Shown in pieces: positions 1-6,471 of a stretch of DNA of 33,745 nucleotides (the stretch's first letter is position 1; each line of letters begins with the position of its first letter). The notes beneath the pieces are model-generated. The model saw only the letters and a list, made by a program, of their open reading frames with translations, was not told where the DNA came from and ran no database searches. The translations under genes and the position numbers were made by a program. The DNA is taken from assembly GCA_027078745.1 (NCBI GenBank), contig JALWWO010000024.1, forward strand, positions 1 to 33,745, read 5' to 3'. The DNA comes from Chromatiaceae bacterium. Lineage in GTDB: Bacteria > Pseudomonadota > Gammaproteobacteria > Chromatiales > Chromatiaceae.

Positions 1-695
1 TGGAAGTGGATGATCTGGTCTTGGAACAGCTCAGCTCCAGCTATGCAGTGTTGACTGAGGATGAGAAAGAGCTCGGGGTCTGTCTGGTGGACATCGGGGG
101 CGGCACCACGGATATCGCAGTGTTCACCGACGGGGCTATTCGGCACACCGCGGTGATTCCCATCGCCGGGGATCAGGTGACCAACGATATCGCCGTGGCC
201 CTGCGCACCCCTACCCAGTATGCGGAAAAGATCAAGGTAGAACAGGCCTGTGCCCTCGCCAAGTTGGCCAAGCAAGAAACCATCGAGGTGCCCAGCATCG
301 GCGAGCGTCCGCCCAGGCATCTCTCCCGACAGAAGCTCGCAGAGGTGGTGGAACCCCGCTATGAAGAACTGCTCGCCCTGGTGCAATTGGAACTGCGGCG
401 GAGCGGCTTCGAAGACATGGTAGCGGGTGGGGTAGTTTTGACCGGCGGCAGCGCGAAGATGGAAGGGTTGATGGAGTTGGCGGAATCCGTCTTCCAGATG
501 CCGGTCCGCCTGGGATTGCCCCAGTCTGTCACCGGCATCGAAGAAATTTTGCAGGATCCTATTTATGCGACTGGTGTAGGATTACTAATTTATGCGCAGC
601 AAAACCGGTTTCTCAGTCATGCCCTACCCAGAGAAGCGCGGGGACTTCGGGCGGTTTGGGCACGGATGCGGAACTGGTTCCAGGGGAATTTTTAA
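1..695 (+). CDS. ftsA: Cell division protein FtsA, C-terminal part (5' end outside window)
   Basis: FtsA is the actin-like ATPase that tethers FtsZ to the inner membrane and recruits later divisome proteins. The reading frame is open from the window edge (first full codon at base 3), so only about the last 230 residues are seen. Visible actin-fold motifs are the phosphate-2 loop DIGGGTTDIAVF and the adenosine motif GGVVLTGGSAKMEG. The end, around RAVWARMRNWFQGNF, is the expected amphipathic membrane-targeting helix. It lies 76 bases upstream of ftsZ in the same direction, the normal order at the end of the division cluster. Nothing abnormal is seen in the visible part. Confidence 0.96.
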   Translation, partial: EVDDLVLEQLSSSYAVLTEDEKELGVCLVDIGGGTTDIAVFTDGAIRHTAVIPIAGDQVTNDIAVALRTPTQYAEKIKVEQACALAKLAKQETIEVPSIGERPPRHLSRQKLAEVVEPRYEELLALVQLELRRSGFEDMVAGGVVLTGGSAKMEGLMELAESVFQMPVRLGLPQSVTGIEEILQDPIYATGVGLLIYAQQNRFLSHALPREARGLRAVWARMRNWFQGNF

Positions 696-771
696 TCCGG
701 TTTCATACCGGGCAGGGGGCCCGGATGACGAGGGGGGTTGGAAACCCAAAGGTGAGAGGTGAAGAGAGATC

Positions 772-1953
772 ATGTTTGAACTGATGGATACCCATAGTCA
801 AAGCGCAGTCATCAAGGTCATCGGTGTCGGAGGCGGCGGGAGCAACGCGGTCAATCACATGGTGGAGGAATCCATCGAGGGGGTGGAATTCATCTGCGCC
901 AACACGGACGCCCAGGCCCTGCGGAATTCTAAGGTGAAGACCAATCTCCAATTGGGGGCCAGCGTCACCAAGGGGTTAGGGGCTGGTGCCAATCCCGATG
1001 TGGGCAGGCAGTCCGCAGAGGAGGATCGGGACCGCATCCGAGATGCCTTGGAAGGGGCAGACATGGTCTTCATCACCGCTGGCATGGGGGGTGGTACCGG
1101 CACCGGCGCAGCGCCCGTGGTGGCTGAGGTGGCCAAGGAGCTGGGCATTCTCACCGTCGCTGTGGTAACCAAACCCTTCCCCTTCGAGGGGAGACGGCGC
1201 ATGAAGATCGCGGAAGAAGGGATCAAGGCGCTGAGCGCCCATGTGGATTCCCTCATCACCATCCCCAATGAAAAATTGCTGGAAGTATTGGGGCGGGAGA
1301 TGAGTTTGCTCGATGCGTTCAAGTGCGCCAACGATGTATTGCTCAATGCCACCCAGGGCATTGCGGAGCTGATCACTCGACCCGGACTTATCAATGTGGA
1401 TTTTGCCGATGTGAAAACCGTGATGTTGGGCATGGGCCAGGCCATGATGGGCATCGGCTCCGCAACCGGGGAGAACCGCGCGCGGGAAGCGGCGGAAGCA
1501 GCCATCAAGAGCCCCTTGCTGGAGGACATTGATCTCACGGGTGCCCGAGGGATTTTGGTCAACATCACTGGCGGCATGAACCTCTCCATCGGCGAGTTCA
1601 ACGAGGTGGGCGAGACGGTGCGGGATTATGCAGATGAAGAGGCCAACGTGGTCATCGGCATGGTCATCGATCCCGACCTGGAAGAAGAACTGCGGGTTAC
1701 TGTGGTGGCCACCGGTCTCGGTGGGGGTCAGCAGGCGCACAAGGGCAAGGTCGCTGCCGGAGAGGAAATGGCTGTTCGGTTGGTAGCTAACGACCGGAAA
1801 GAACCCACAGTGCCGGATTACAGCGGCATGGATCGGCCGGCAGTGTATCGGAATAAGTCCAGGCGTTTTGCCTCCACCGTAGCAACGCCCACTGTGCCGG
1901 AGACCGATGACTATCTGGACATTCCCGCCTTCCTGCGTCAGAAATCGGATTGA
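772..1953 (+). CDS. ftsZ: Cell division GTPase FtsZ
   Basis: FtsZ is the tubulin homologue that polymerises into the Z-ring at midcell. The 393-residue length is typical. Visible motifs are the N-terminal nucleotide loop [13 protein letters not shown], the tubulin signature [11 protein letters not shown] and, after a variable linker, the conserved C-terminal peptide LDIPAFLRQ that binds FtsA and ZipA. The ATG at 772 follows a purine-rich ribosome site (ggtgagaggtgaagagag). It sits directly after ftsA. The next gene is grxD only 27 bases on, not lpxC, which is the commoner gammaproteobacterial neighbour. Several long antisense frames across this gene are shadows of its codon bias. Confidence 0.99.
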   Translation: MFELMDTHSQSAVIKVIGVGGGGSNAVNHMVEESIEGVEFICANTDAQALRNSKVKTNLQLGASVTKGLGAGANPDVGRQSAEEDRDRIRDALEGADMVFITAGMGGGTGTGAAPVVAEVAKELGILTVAVVTKPFPFEGRRRMKIAEEGIKALSAHVDSLITIPNEKLLEVLGREMSLLDAFKCANDVLLNATQGIAELITRPGLINVDFADVKTVMLGMGQAMMGIGSATGENRAREAAEAAIKSPLLEDIDLTGARGILVNITGGMNLSIGEFNEVGETVRDYADEEANVVIGMVIDPDLEEELRVTVVATGLGGGQQAHKGKVAAGEEMAVRLVANDRKEPTVPDYSGMDRPAVYRNKSRRFASTVATPTVPETDDYLDIPAFLRQKSD

Positions 1954-1980
1954 TCAGCAAGCGGTTTGGGAGCGCCTCGG

Positions 1981-2328
1981 ATGGACGTATTGGAACGAAT
2001 TGACCAGCAGGTGAAGAACAATCCAGTCCTGATCTTCATGAAGGGCACGCCCCAGTTCCCCCAGTGCGGCTTTTCCTCGCGGGCAGCGGCCGCTCTAGCG
2101 GATTGCGGCTTGCCGTTCACTGCTGTCAATGTGCTGGCGGATCCGGAGATTTTCGAACAGCTACCCCGCTATGCGGATTGGCCCACCTTCCCCCAGATCT
2201 ACATCGATGGGGAACTGGTGGGGGGCTGTGACATCGTTCTGGAACTCCATGCTCGGGGCGAGCTCAAGGCGATGATGGAAGCGGCCATCGCCAAGGCGGA
2301 GAAGAAGGCCGCTGATCAATCTTCATAA
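1981..2328 (+). CDS. grxD: Monothiol glutaredoxin, Grx4/GrxD type
   Basis: Small monothiol glutaredoxin of 115 residues. Members of this family bind a glutathione-ligated [2Fe-2S] cluster, often with BolA partners, and help deliver or sense iron-sulfur clusters in the cytoplasm. The diagnostic active site CGFS is present (cysteine near residue 29), followed by the family motifs WPTFPQIYIDGELVGGCDI, which hold the glutathione-binding TVP-like turn and the GG dipeptide. I chose ATG 1981 because a GGGAG site lies about 9 bases upstream. An in-frame TTG at 1966 would add five residues but has no better signal. It follows ftsZ so closely that co-transcription is likely. Confidence 0.95.
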   Translation: MDVLERIDQQVKNNPVLIFMKGTPQFPQCGFSSRAAAALADCGLPFTAVNVLADPEIFEQLPRYADWPTFPQIYIDGELVGGCDIVLELHARGELKAMMEAAIAKAEKKAADQSS

Positions 2329-2337
2329 GCTGACCAG

Positions 2338-2370
2338 AGGTGCTGTTTCTCCGAAACAGCGCCTGTTTCT
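2338..2370 (+). terminator. Strong hairpin after grxD, probable terminator or leader hairpin
   Basis: A 12-bp stem (2338-2349 with 2353-2364, one T-G pair, 3-base loop TCC) lies 10 bases after the grxD stop. It is followed by GTTTCT, a weak T tract. It fits an intrinsic terminator closing ftsA-ftsZ-grxD. Because it also lies 36 bases before the next start codon, a leader structure of the PilJ-like gene is the alternative. Confidence 0.55.
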
Positions 2371-2399
2371 GCAATCCGCAAACCACGGAGAGAACTGCT

Positions 2400-3251
2400 A
2401 TGAACATGCGATTTTGGAAATCCGGTGCAACCGCTCTGTTGCTCTTTCTGCTCGGACTCAGCTTCAGCGTGCAGGCGGCGGACATGGGCAGGGTCATCAA
2501 TCTGGCGGGCAAGCAACGGATGCTCACCCAAAAGATGAGCAAGGAAGCCTTGCTCGTGGCGAAGGGCATCGATGCGGACGCGAACAAAGCGAACCTCAAG
2601 GGGACCGTCGCCCTCTTCGACAAGACCTTGAAAGGCCTCAAAGACGGCGATGCAGACCTAGGACTACCCAGAACAGAAGATCCCGCCATCCGCGCTCAAT
2701 TGGACAAGGTGCAGAAGCTCTGGGACGGGCTGAAGCCTGCTATGGAAAGCGTTCTGGCTGGCGATACAAGCGCATCTGTGTTGAACACCATCGCAGCCAA
2801 GAACTTGCCCCTGCTCAAGGAGATGAACCAGGCGGTGAAGATGTACGAGAAGGCGGCGGGTTCCACCCTGGCGCCGGAGGTAGCTAGAACCATCAATCTA
2901 GCGGGCAAGCAGCGGATGCTCACCCAGAAAATGACCAAGGAATTGCTGCTCATCGCCAACGGCATCGATGTAGCGGCAAACAAGGCCCACCTCAAGGGGA
3001 CCGTCGCCCTCTTCGACAAGACGTTGAAGGGATTAGTGAACGGTGATGCGGATCTTGGATTGCCTAAGACAGAAGATCCCGCCATCCTCGCTCAGTTGGG
3101 CAAGGTGCAGGAACTCTGGGATGCCTATAAGCCCATCGTGGCCAGCGCCGACACCTCGGAAGCTGCCCTGAGAAAGGCGGCAAAATTGAACCTTCCCCTG
3201 CTCAAAGAGATGAACAAGGCCGTGGGCATGTATGCGGCGGCGGCGAAATAA
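2400..3251 (+). CDS. Exported protein with two tandem PilJ-type sensor domains
   Basis: A 283-residue secreted or periplasmic protein built from two copies of the PilJ N-terminal (type IV pili chemotaxis transducer N-term) domain. The start ATG 2400 follows GGAGAG, and the first 25 residues form a signal peptide ending near SVQAAD. Each half opens with the family signature INLAGKQRMLTQKM, near residues 32 and 164, which resembles the P-box of nitrate sensors such as NarX. The repeat period is 132 residues. Unlike PilJ or NarX there is no transmembrane signalling segment, HAMP or output domain, so it should act as a free periplasmic ligand binder or partner protein. No neighbouring chemotaxis gene is present. 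Ligand unknown; nitrate or nitrite is only a guess from the family. Confidence 0.85.
   Translation: MNMRFWKSGATALLLFLLGLSFSVQAADMGRVINLAGKQRMLTQKMSKEALLVAKGIDADANKANLKGTVALFDKTLKGLKDGDADLGLPRTEDPAIRAQLDKVQKLWDGLKPAMESVLAGDTSASVLNTIAAKNLPLLKEMNQAVKMYEKAAGSTLAPEVARTINLAGKQRMLTQKMTKELLLIANGIDVAANKAHLKGTVALFDKTLKGLVNGDADLGLPKTEDPAILAQLGKVQELWDAYKPIVASADTSEAALRKAAKLNLPLLKEMNKAVGMYAAAAK
2593..3022 (+). repeat. Internal gene duplication, 396-bp period with a 34-bp exact repeat
   Basis: Bases 2593-2626 and 2989-3022 are identical over 34 bases and lie exactly 396 bases (132 codons) apart inside the PilJ-like gene. The two copies of the INLAGKQRM motif keep the same spacing with only scattered synonymous changes. 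This is a domain duplication that is recent or kept similar by gene conversion. Confidence 0.95.
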
Positions 3252-3286
3252 CTCGGAGGGATTTTCCCGCGTCCGTGACTGACCGC

Positions 3287-3318
3287 ACCGCGAATCCGGT
3301 TCGGGTTCGCGGTTCTTT
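3287..3318 (+). terminator. Intrinsic terminator after the PilJ-like gene
   Basis: An 11-bp stem (3287-3297 with 3303-3313; outer part ACCGCGAA/TTCGCGGT, one T-G pair, 5-base loop) begins 35 bases after the stop and is followed by TCTTTG. Its position and shape fit a Rho-independent terminator for the preceding gene. Confidence 0.7.
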
Positions 3319-3338
3319 GTGCCGCTAGGTGGAAGAAA

Positions 3339-3766
3339 ATGTTTCCCAGCTTATCCAACCTGCCTTTTCCTGGTCCCTTGGGACTACCGCTCAAGCTGAT
3401 TGTGCGCTGCACAGCGCCGTGCTCACTCGGATGCTGAACCTGTTGTTCGCACCAGAGCTGCGGGAAGGCGAACTGGATTTTCTGGAAGGAAAAATCTGTC
3501 TGATCCGGGTGTCCGACCTGGGCATTGCCTATTATCTCAGCCTGCGAGCGGGGCAGCTCGTTGCCGCACCTGCTCAATCCTTCGATCTGAGCATCGAAGA
3601 GCGCGTCTTTTTCCTGTTAGCCACGCTGCGAGAGGATGCGGACACCCTGTTCTTCAACCGTCGCCTGCGCCTCGGGGGCAACACGGAACTTGGGCTAGCG
3701 ATCAAGAATTTCCTGGATGCGCTGGAACTGGAAGGCCGTTTGGGTTTTCTGATGAAATTCCCATAG
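3339..3766 (+). pseudogene. ubiT: ubiT, ubiquinone accessory factor (SCP2 fold), frameshifted
   Basis: UbiT is an SCP2-type lipid-binding protein that works with UbiU and UbiV in oxygen-independent ubiquinone synthesis. The body of the family is clear from about 3410 onwards: GELDFLEGK, IRVSDLGIAYYLSL, REDADTLFFNRRLRLGGNTELGLAIKNFLDALE. The N-terminus lies in another frame. ATG 3339 has a good site (AGGTGGA, 3327-3333) and encodes NLPFPGPLGLPLKLI, the usual UbiT opening, but that frame stops at once after GC. Reading shifts near 3400-3407, where one missing base would join LKLI to ALHSAVLTRMLNLLF. An open frame from GTG 3329 exists, but its first 25 residues do not look like the family and its start lies inside the ribosome site. 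Either a real null mutation or a sequence error. Confidence 0.8.
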
Positions 3767-4036
3767 CTGAAGGCACATCGCCCCGGTGAAGGGGCTTAAT
3801 TGGCGGATTCCGCCGTCACTGCTGATCTGAATCGGCGCCGGTGCTGTGCGCTGGCTTGTCAATTCAAATCATCGATACTTTTCTATGGATTTCCCTTTTT
3901 CCATTGATTTCTGCTGGATAGAAACCTCATTGTTATTCTATATGAAAACTTTCCTACAAACAGGTTTTTTTCAGGATTAATAAGCGTTTTGGGTAGAAAA
4001 ATAATTTAGGTATAGGTAGCCGAAAGGAGGCGATAA
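3767..4036. other. Intergenic stretch, turning AT-rich
   Basis: No gene is seen. The first 90 bases keep the local composition and include a short GGCGG-ATT-CCGCC hairpin (3800-3812) without a T run. From about 3860 the sequence becomes AT-rich with many T and A runs. A promoter for the methyltransferase remnant is expected here, but I find no convincing -35/-10 pair. Confidence 0.5.
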
Positions 4037-4150
4037 ATGTCAGCGTCAAGAAAATTTGCTAAGTGGTTTTCAAATTACGATAACCCAAAATCTCCTGCAT
4101 CGAGATTACGGAAGAAACGTATTGCTCCATTGTTAAATATGGTTGAATCG

Positions 4151-4204
4151 ATTTATAAGAATAAGGGTTCCGTTAGTATTTATAAGAATAAGGGTTCCGT
4201 TAGT
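4151..4204 (+). repeat. Perfect 27-bp tandem duplication
   Basis: Bases 4151-4177 are repeated exactly at 4178-4204. The unit encodes nine residues (IYKNKGSVS) and keeps the frame. It looks like a fresh replication-slippage event in the methyltransferase remnant. Confidence 0.97.
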
Positions 4205-4650
4205 ATCATAGATCTCGGCGGAACAGAAAAATACTGGAGGATTATCCCAAGTCAATACCTAAAGGAATACAATGCGCACGTCACAATCGTCAATCTTCCT
4301 GGGAGTGGATTACCAAGAAGTAATGAAGAATTTAGTTTCATTGAGAGTGATGCCTGCAATCTCACTTAATTTTCTGACTATTCATTCGATATAGCACACT
4401 CTAATTCCGTGGTTGAACATGTTGGCGATTGGAGCCGAATGGTGAAATTTTCTAACGAAATCAGACGAGTAGCAAAATATTACTTCGTTCAAACGCCTAA
4501 TTATTGGTTTCCAATAGAACCTCATTGTATGACCCCATTTTTTCATTGGCTTCCTAAGCCAATTAGAGTATGGTTGGTTTTACGCTTCAATTTAGGAAAT
4601 TGGCGAAAGGCAGATTCGATAGAGGAAGCAATGCATATCGTCGAGAGTGC

Positions 4651-4690
4651 TCATCTTCTGGATAAAAAAATCATCTTCTGGATAAAAAAT
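4651..4690 (+). repeat. 20-bp tandem duplication (19 of 20 identical)
   Basis: Bases 4651-4670 (tcatcttctggataaaaaaa) recur at 4671-4690 with only the last base different. Because 20 is not a multiple of three, the insertion alters the reading frame. The A run is seven long in the first copy and six in the second. Confidence 0.95.
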
Positions 4691-4787
4691 GTTTCAGATA
4701 TTGTTCCCAGATTCAACCATTTTTACGGAACGGTATTTTTTATTTCCAAAATCATTAATTGCCATAAAGGATGGAGAAGATATATAA

Positions 4788-4832
4788 CGAGATCTTGATT
4801 AACAGAATACAATCTTAAGTCTCGATTTTTTT
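4788..4832 (+). terminator. Intrinsic terminator of the methyltransferase remnant
   Basis: Immediately after the original stop (TAA 4785-4787) an imperfect stem pairs CGAGA and CTTGATT (4788-4800) with AATC, AAG and TCTCG (4811-4824), with small bulges. A seven-T run follows at 4826-4832. Its abutment to the stop in the shifted frame supports that frame as the original gene end. Confidence 0.75.
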
Positions 4833-4946
4833 CACTTGATATCACGATTTTATAACATGGAGTAATAATGCGAATTAAGTTTACTATAATCGGATAAACA
4901 GCAAACTGGACAGCGTTTACCAAACCCCATTATTCTTAACTCTTCT

Positions 4947-5849
4947 CTAGTACTGCCCCACCTGCGCCCCATCCAGCACCATGCTTGCGCTGCCGTGCCA
5001 ATACCCATCGCAGGGTCCCACGGGCATACATTTCCGAAGCGGTGCCTCCGCTTCTTCCGGTGTTCGTTCTCCCTGCATCACCATCCGAAACTGTTCCAGG
5101 ATGGTTTCCATATGGCGGGATTGGGGGCTGATGCGCAGCACGGACAGGCCGAGGGCCTGAAGCTGGGGCATGGCGTGGATGAGGTTAAGGGTTTGGGCGG
5201 ATTGGGTCTGGATGCCGTTGAGGGCTAAGAAGCGGGTCTGATCCTGGGCGGATAGGGTTAAGCCGTCGGGATAATCCAAGCAGCGATACTGGCAATCATC
5301 CTTGGGCAGATTGTGAGCCCGAGCGGTGAAGCAGCGGGCGGAATAGGCGAGGGGCATCCGGCCCCAGACGAACACCTCGGTTTCCACGCCAGCAGGACAT
5401 TGGGCTTGCATCTGGGCGGGAGTTTCGGCGGAGAGTTCCAGGGGAAAGACCCAGCGTTGCAAACCCTCTTGGGCGAGGCGGGCTAAGGTGCGCGGGTTGT
5501 AGATGTTGATGCTATGGCCCGCGATGAAGGATCGCCCCGCCAAGCGCTGAATCGCTCCCACATCATTGGCTTCCACCGGAAATTCCGTCTGTGTACAGAT
5601 GCGGCGCAGGCGCTGAAGCTCCGATTCCGATTCCAGCAAGGCCAGGGTGGAAAGCACCACTTCCTTGCCCGCATCCCGCAGCTTTCTCGCCAGGGCCAGC
5701 CAGTCTTCCCAGCGCATCAGATTGCGCTTGGAACAGACGGTTTCCCCCAGATAGATGATATCCACCGGCGCACGGGCCATGCGGTCGTAGCAGGCAAGGA
5801 CGGTTTCTTTGGGCCAGTAGTACAGCAGCGGACCGAGGGAAAGTTTCAT
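4947..5849 (-). CDS. ubiV: Oxygen-independent ubiquinone hydroxylation factor UbiV (U32 family)
   Basis: UbiV forms a heterodimer with UbiU; both carry [4Fe-4S] clusters and hydroxylate the ubiquinone ring without oxygen, using prephenate as oxygen donor. This 300-residue protein is full length and intact. The four cluster cysteines are where expected from E. coli UbiV: C39 in GETVCSKRN, then the C-x12-C-x3-C cluster beginning in [11 protein letters not shown] and ending in DDCQYRC. It is read after ubiU with only 5 bases between the ubiU stop and its ATG, so the two form an operon. Its obligate partner ubiU and the lipid factor ubiT are both damaged here, so the protein may be an orphan or have another role. 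Confidence 0.95.
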   Translation of the reverse strand: MKLSLGPLLYYWPKETVLACYDRMARAPVDIIYLGETVCSKRNLMRWEDWLALARKLRDAGKEVVLSTLALLESESELQRLRRICTQTEFPVEANDVGAIQRLAGRSFIAGHSINIYNPRTLARLAQEGLQRWVFPLELSAETPAQMQAQCPAGVETEVFVWGRMPLAYSARCFTARAHNLPKDDCQYRCLDYPDGLTLSAQDQTRFLALNGIQTQSAQTLNLIHAMPQLQALGLSVLRISPQSRHMETILEQFRMVMQGERTPEEAEAPLRKCMPVGPCDGYWHGSASMVLDGAQVGQY

Positions 5850-5855
5850 GTCATT

Positions 5856-6351
5856 TTATTGCCAAGGACGGGAATAGGCCCCCAAGGTGGTCTGGGTTCC
5901 TTCGGATACCTTATGCAGGGCCGCCAGCCAATCCGAACGGGGTTGATAGCGGGCGGGGTCTCGGGCGCAGGCATCCAGAGCCGCCCGCCAAACCTGGGTG
6001 ACCTGGGCCACATAGGCGGGGCTGCGCTGCCGCCCTTCGATCTTGATGGCAACAACGCCCGCTTGCTGGAGCTGGGGCAGGATGGCCAAGGTGTTGAGGC
6101 TGGTAGGTTCTTCGATGGCGTGATAGGTGTTGCCACCGACGCAGAAGCGCCTGTTGAGGGCGAGGAATACCCGCATCCCCCCGTGCTTTGGCATAGGCTA
6201 AGCCCTGTCCCATCTTGGCAGCGGTGAAGTTGAGACCAGCGAAATGGCGGGCGTTGGTCTCATCCCGAAATCCCAGATAGACCGCATCCGCGCCTTGATC
6301 CACCGCTGCCTTGAGGCTGGGAAGATTGCCTGCCGGACAAACCAATTCCAT
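5856..6351 (-). pseudogene. ubiU: ubiU with central deletion and G-run frameshift
   Basis: Both ends of UbiU are obvious. The start at 6351 gives MELVCPAGNLPSLKAAVD, then DETNARHFAGLNF; the far end gives YHAIEEPTSLNTL, IKIEGRQRSPAYV and SEGTQTTLGAYSRPWQ. The locus would encode about 165 residues, whereas the family has about 330. After MRVFLALN the sequence jumps straight to RRFCVGGNTYHA, so roughly 165 central residues are missing, including the region holding the four cluster cysteines (C169, C176, C193 and C232 in E. coli). A run of six G (6177-6182 on the plus strand as C) also shifts the frame: five would restore ARGMRVFLALN. Two independent lesions argue for a true pseudogene, although a bad assembly join cannot be excluded. 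Confidence 0.88.
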
Positions 6352-6471
6352 GATCGATTGTCTCTGGGGGAAAGCCATGGGCGAAGACTATAGCAGATTC
6401 GGCGGATATGGTTCCGCAGGACCGCAAGCCGTTGCTACAATTCACTCTTTTGGCAAGATGGGGAGAAAGGG

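Larger units (their letters stand above)
4037..4787 (+). pseudogene. Class I SAM-dependent methyltransferase, broken
   Basis: The start is well marked: AAAGGAGG at 4023-4030 precedes ATG 4037. The fold is recognisable: motif I IIDLGGTEKYW, a beta-2 region VTIVNLPG, the acidic DACNL, then FDIAHSNSVVEHVG and YFVQTPNYWFPIEPH. This resembles small methyltransferases often found among glycan genes; the substrate is unknown. Three lesions are visible. TAA at 4367-4369 interrupts a single continuous frame between DACNLT and FSDYSFDIAHS. A 27-bp tandem duplication adds nine residues just before motif I. A 20-bp tandem duplication plus loss of one A shifts the frame near 4690: the family-like ending FPDSTIF...PKSLIAIKDGEDI is read in a different frame and ends at TAA 4785-4787. 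The gene is not expected to give a working enzyme. Confidence 0.85.
3860..4940. other. AT-rich islet, probably acquired DNA
   Basis: About 1.1 kb is strikingly richer in A and T than everything around it and uses A/T-ending codons freely. It contains one broken methyltransferase gene with its own terminator and sits between ubiT and ubiV, genes that usually lie next to each other. No transposase, integrase, terminal inverted repeat or flanking duplication was seen. Horizontal gain followed by decay is inferred from composition and position. Confidence 0.7.

Noticed and set aside
855-1740. Two long minus-strand reading frames across ftsZ
   Set aside because: They overlap a fully supported ftsZ, have no family features and reflect codon bias of the opposite strand.
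4151-4690. CRISPR-like or minisatellite array
   Set aside because: Each duplication has only two adjoining copies without spacers; they are slippage duplications.
4885-4890. TATAAT in the AT-rich islet
   Set aside because: No -35 partner and no plausible gene downstream on the plus strand; chance is likely in AT-rich DNA.
4723-4923. A 66-residue minus-strand frame in the AT-rich islet
   Set aside because: No ribosome site or family signal; it crosses the methyltransferase end and its terminator.
3860-4940. Transposon or integron origin of the AT-rich islet
   Set aside because: No transposase, integrase, terminal inverted repeat or target-site duplication could be found by eye.
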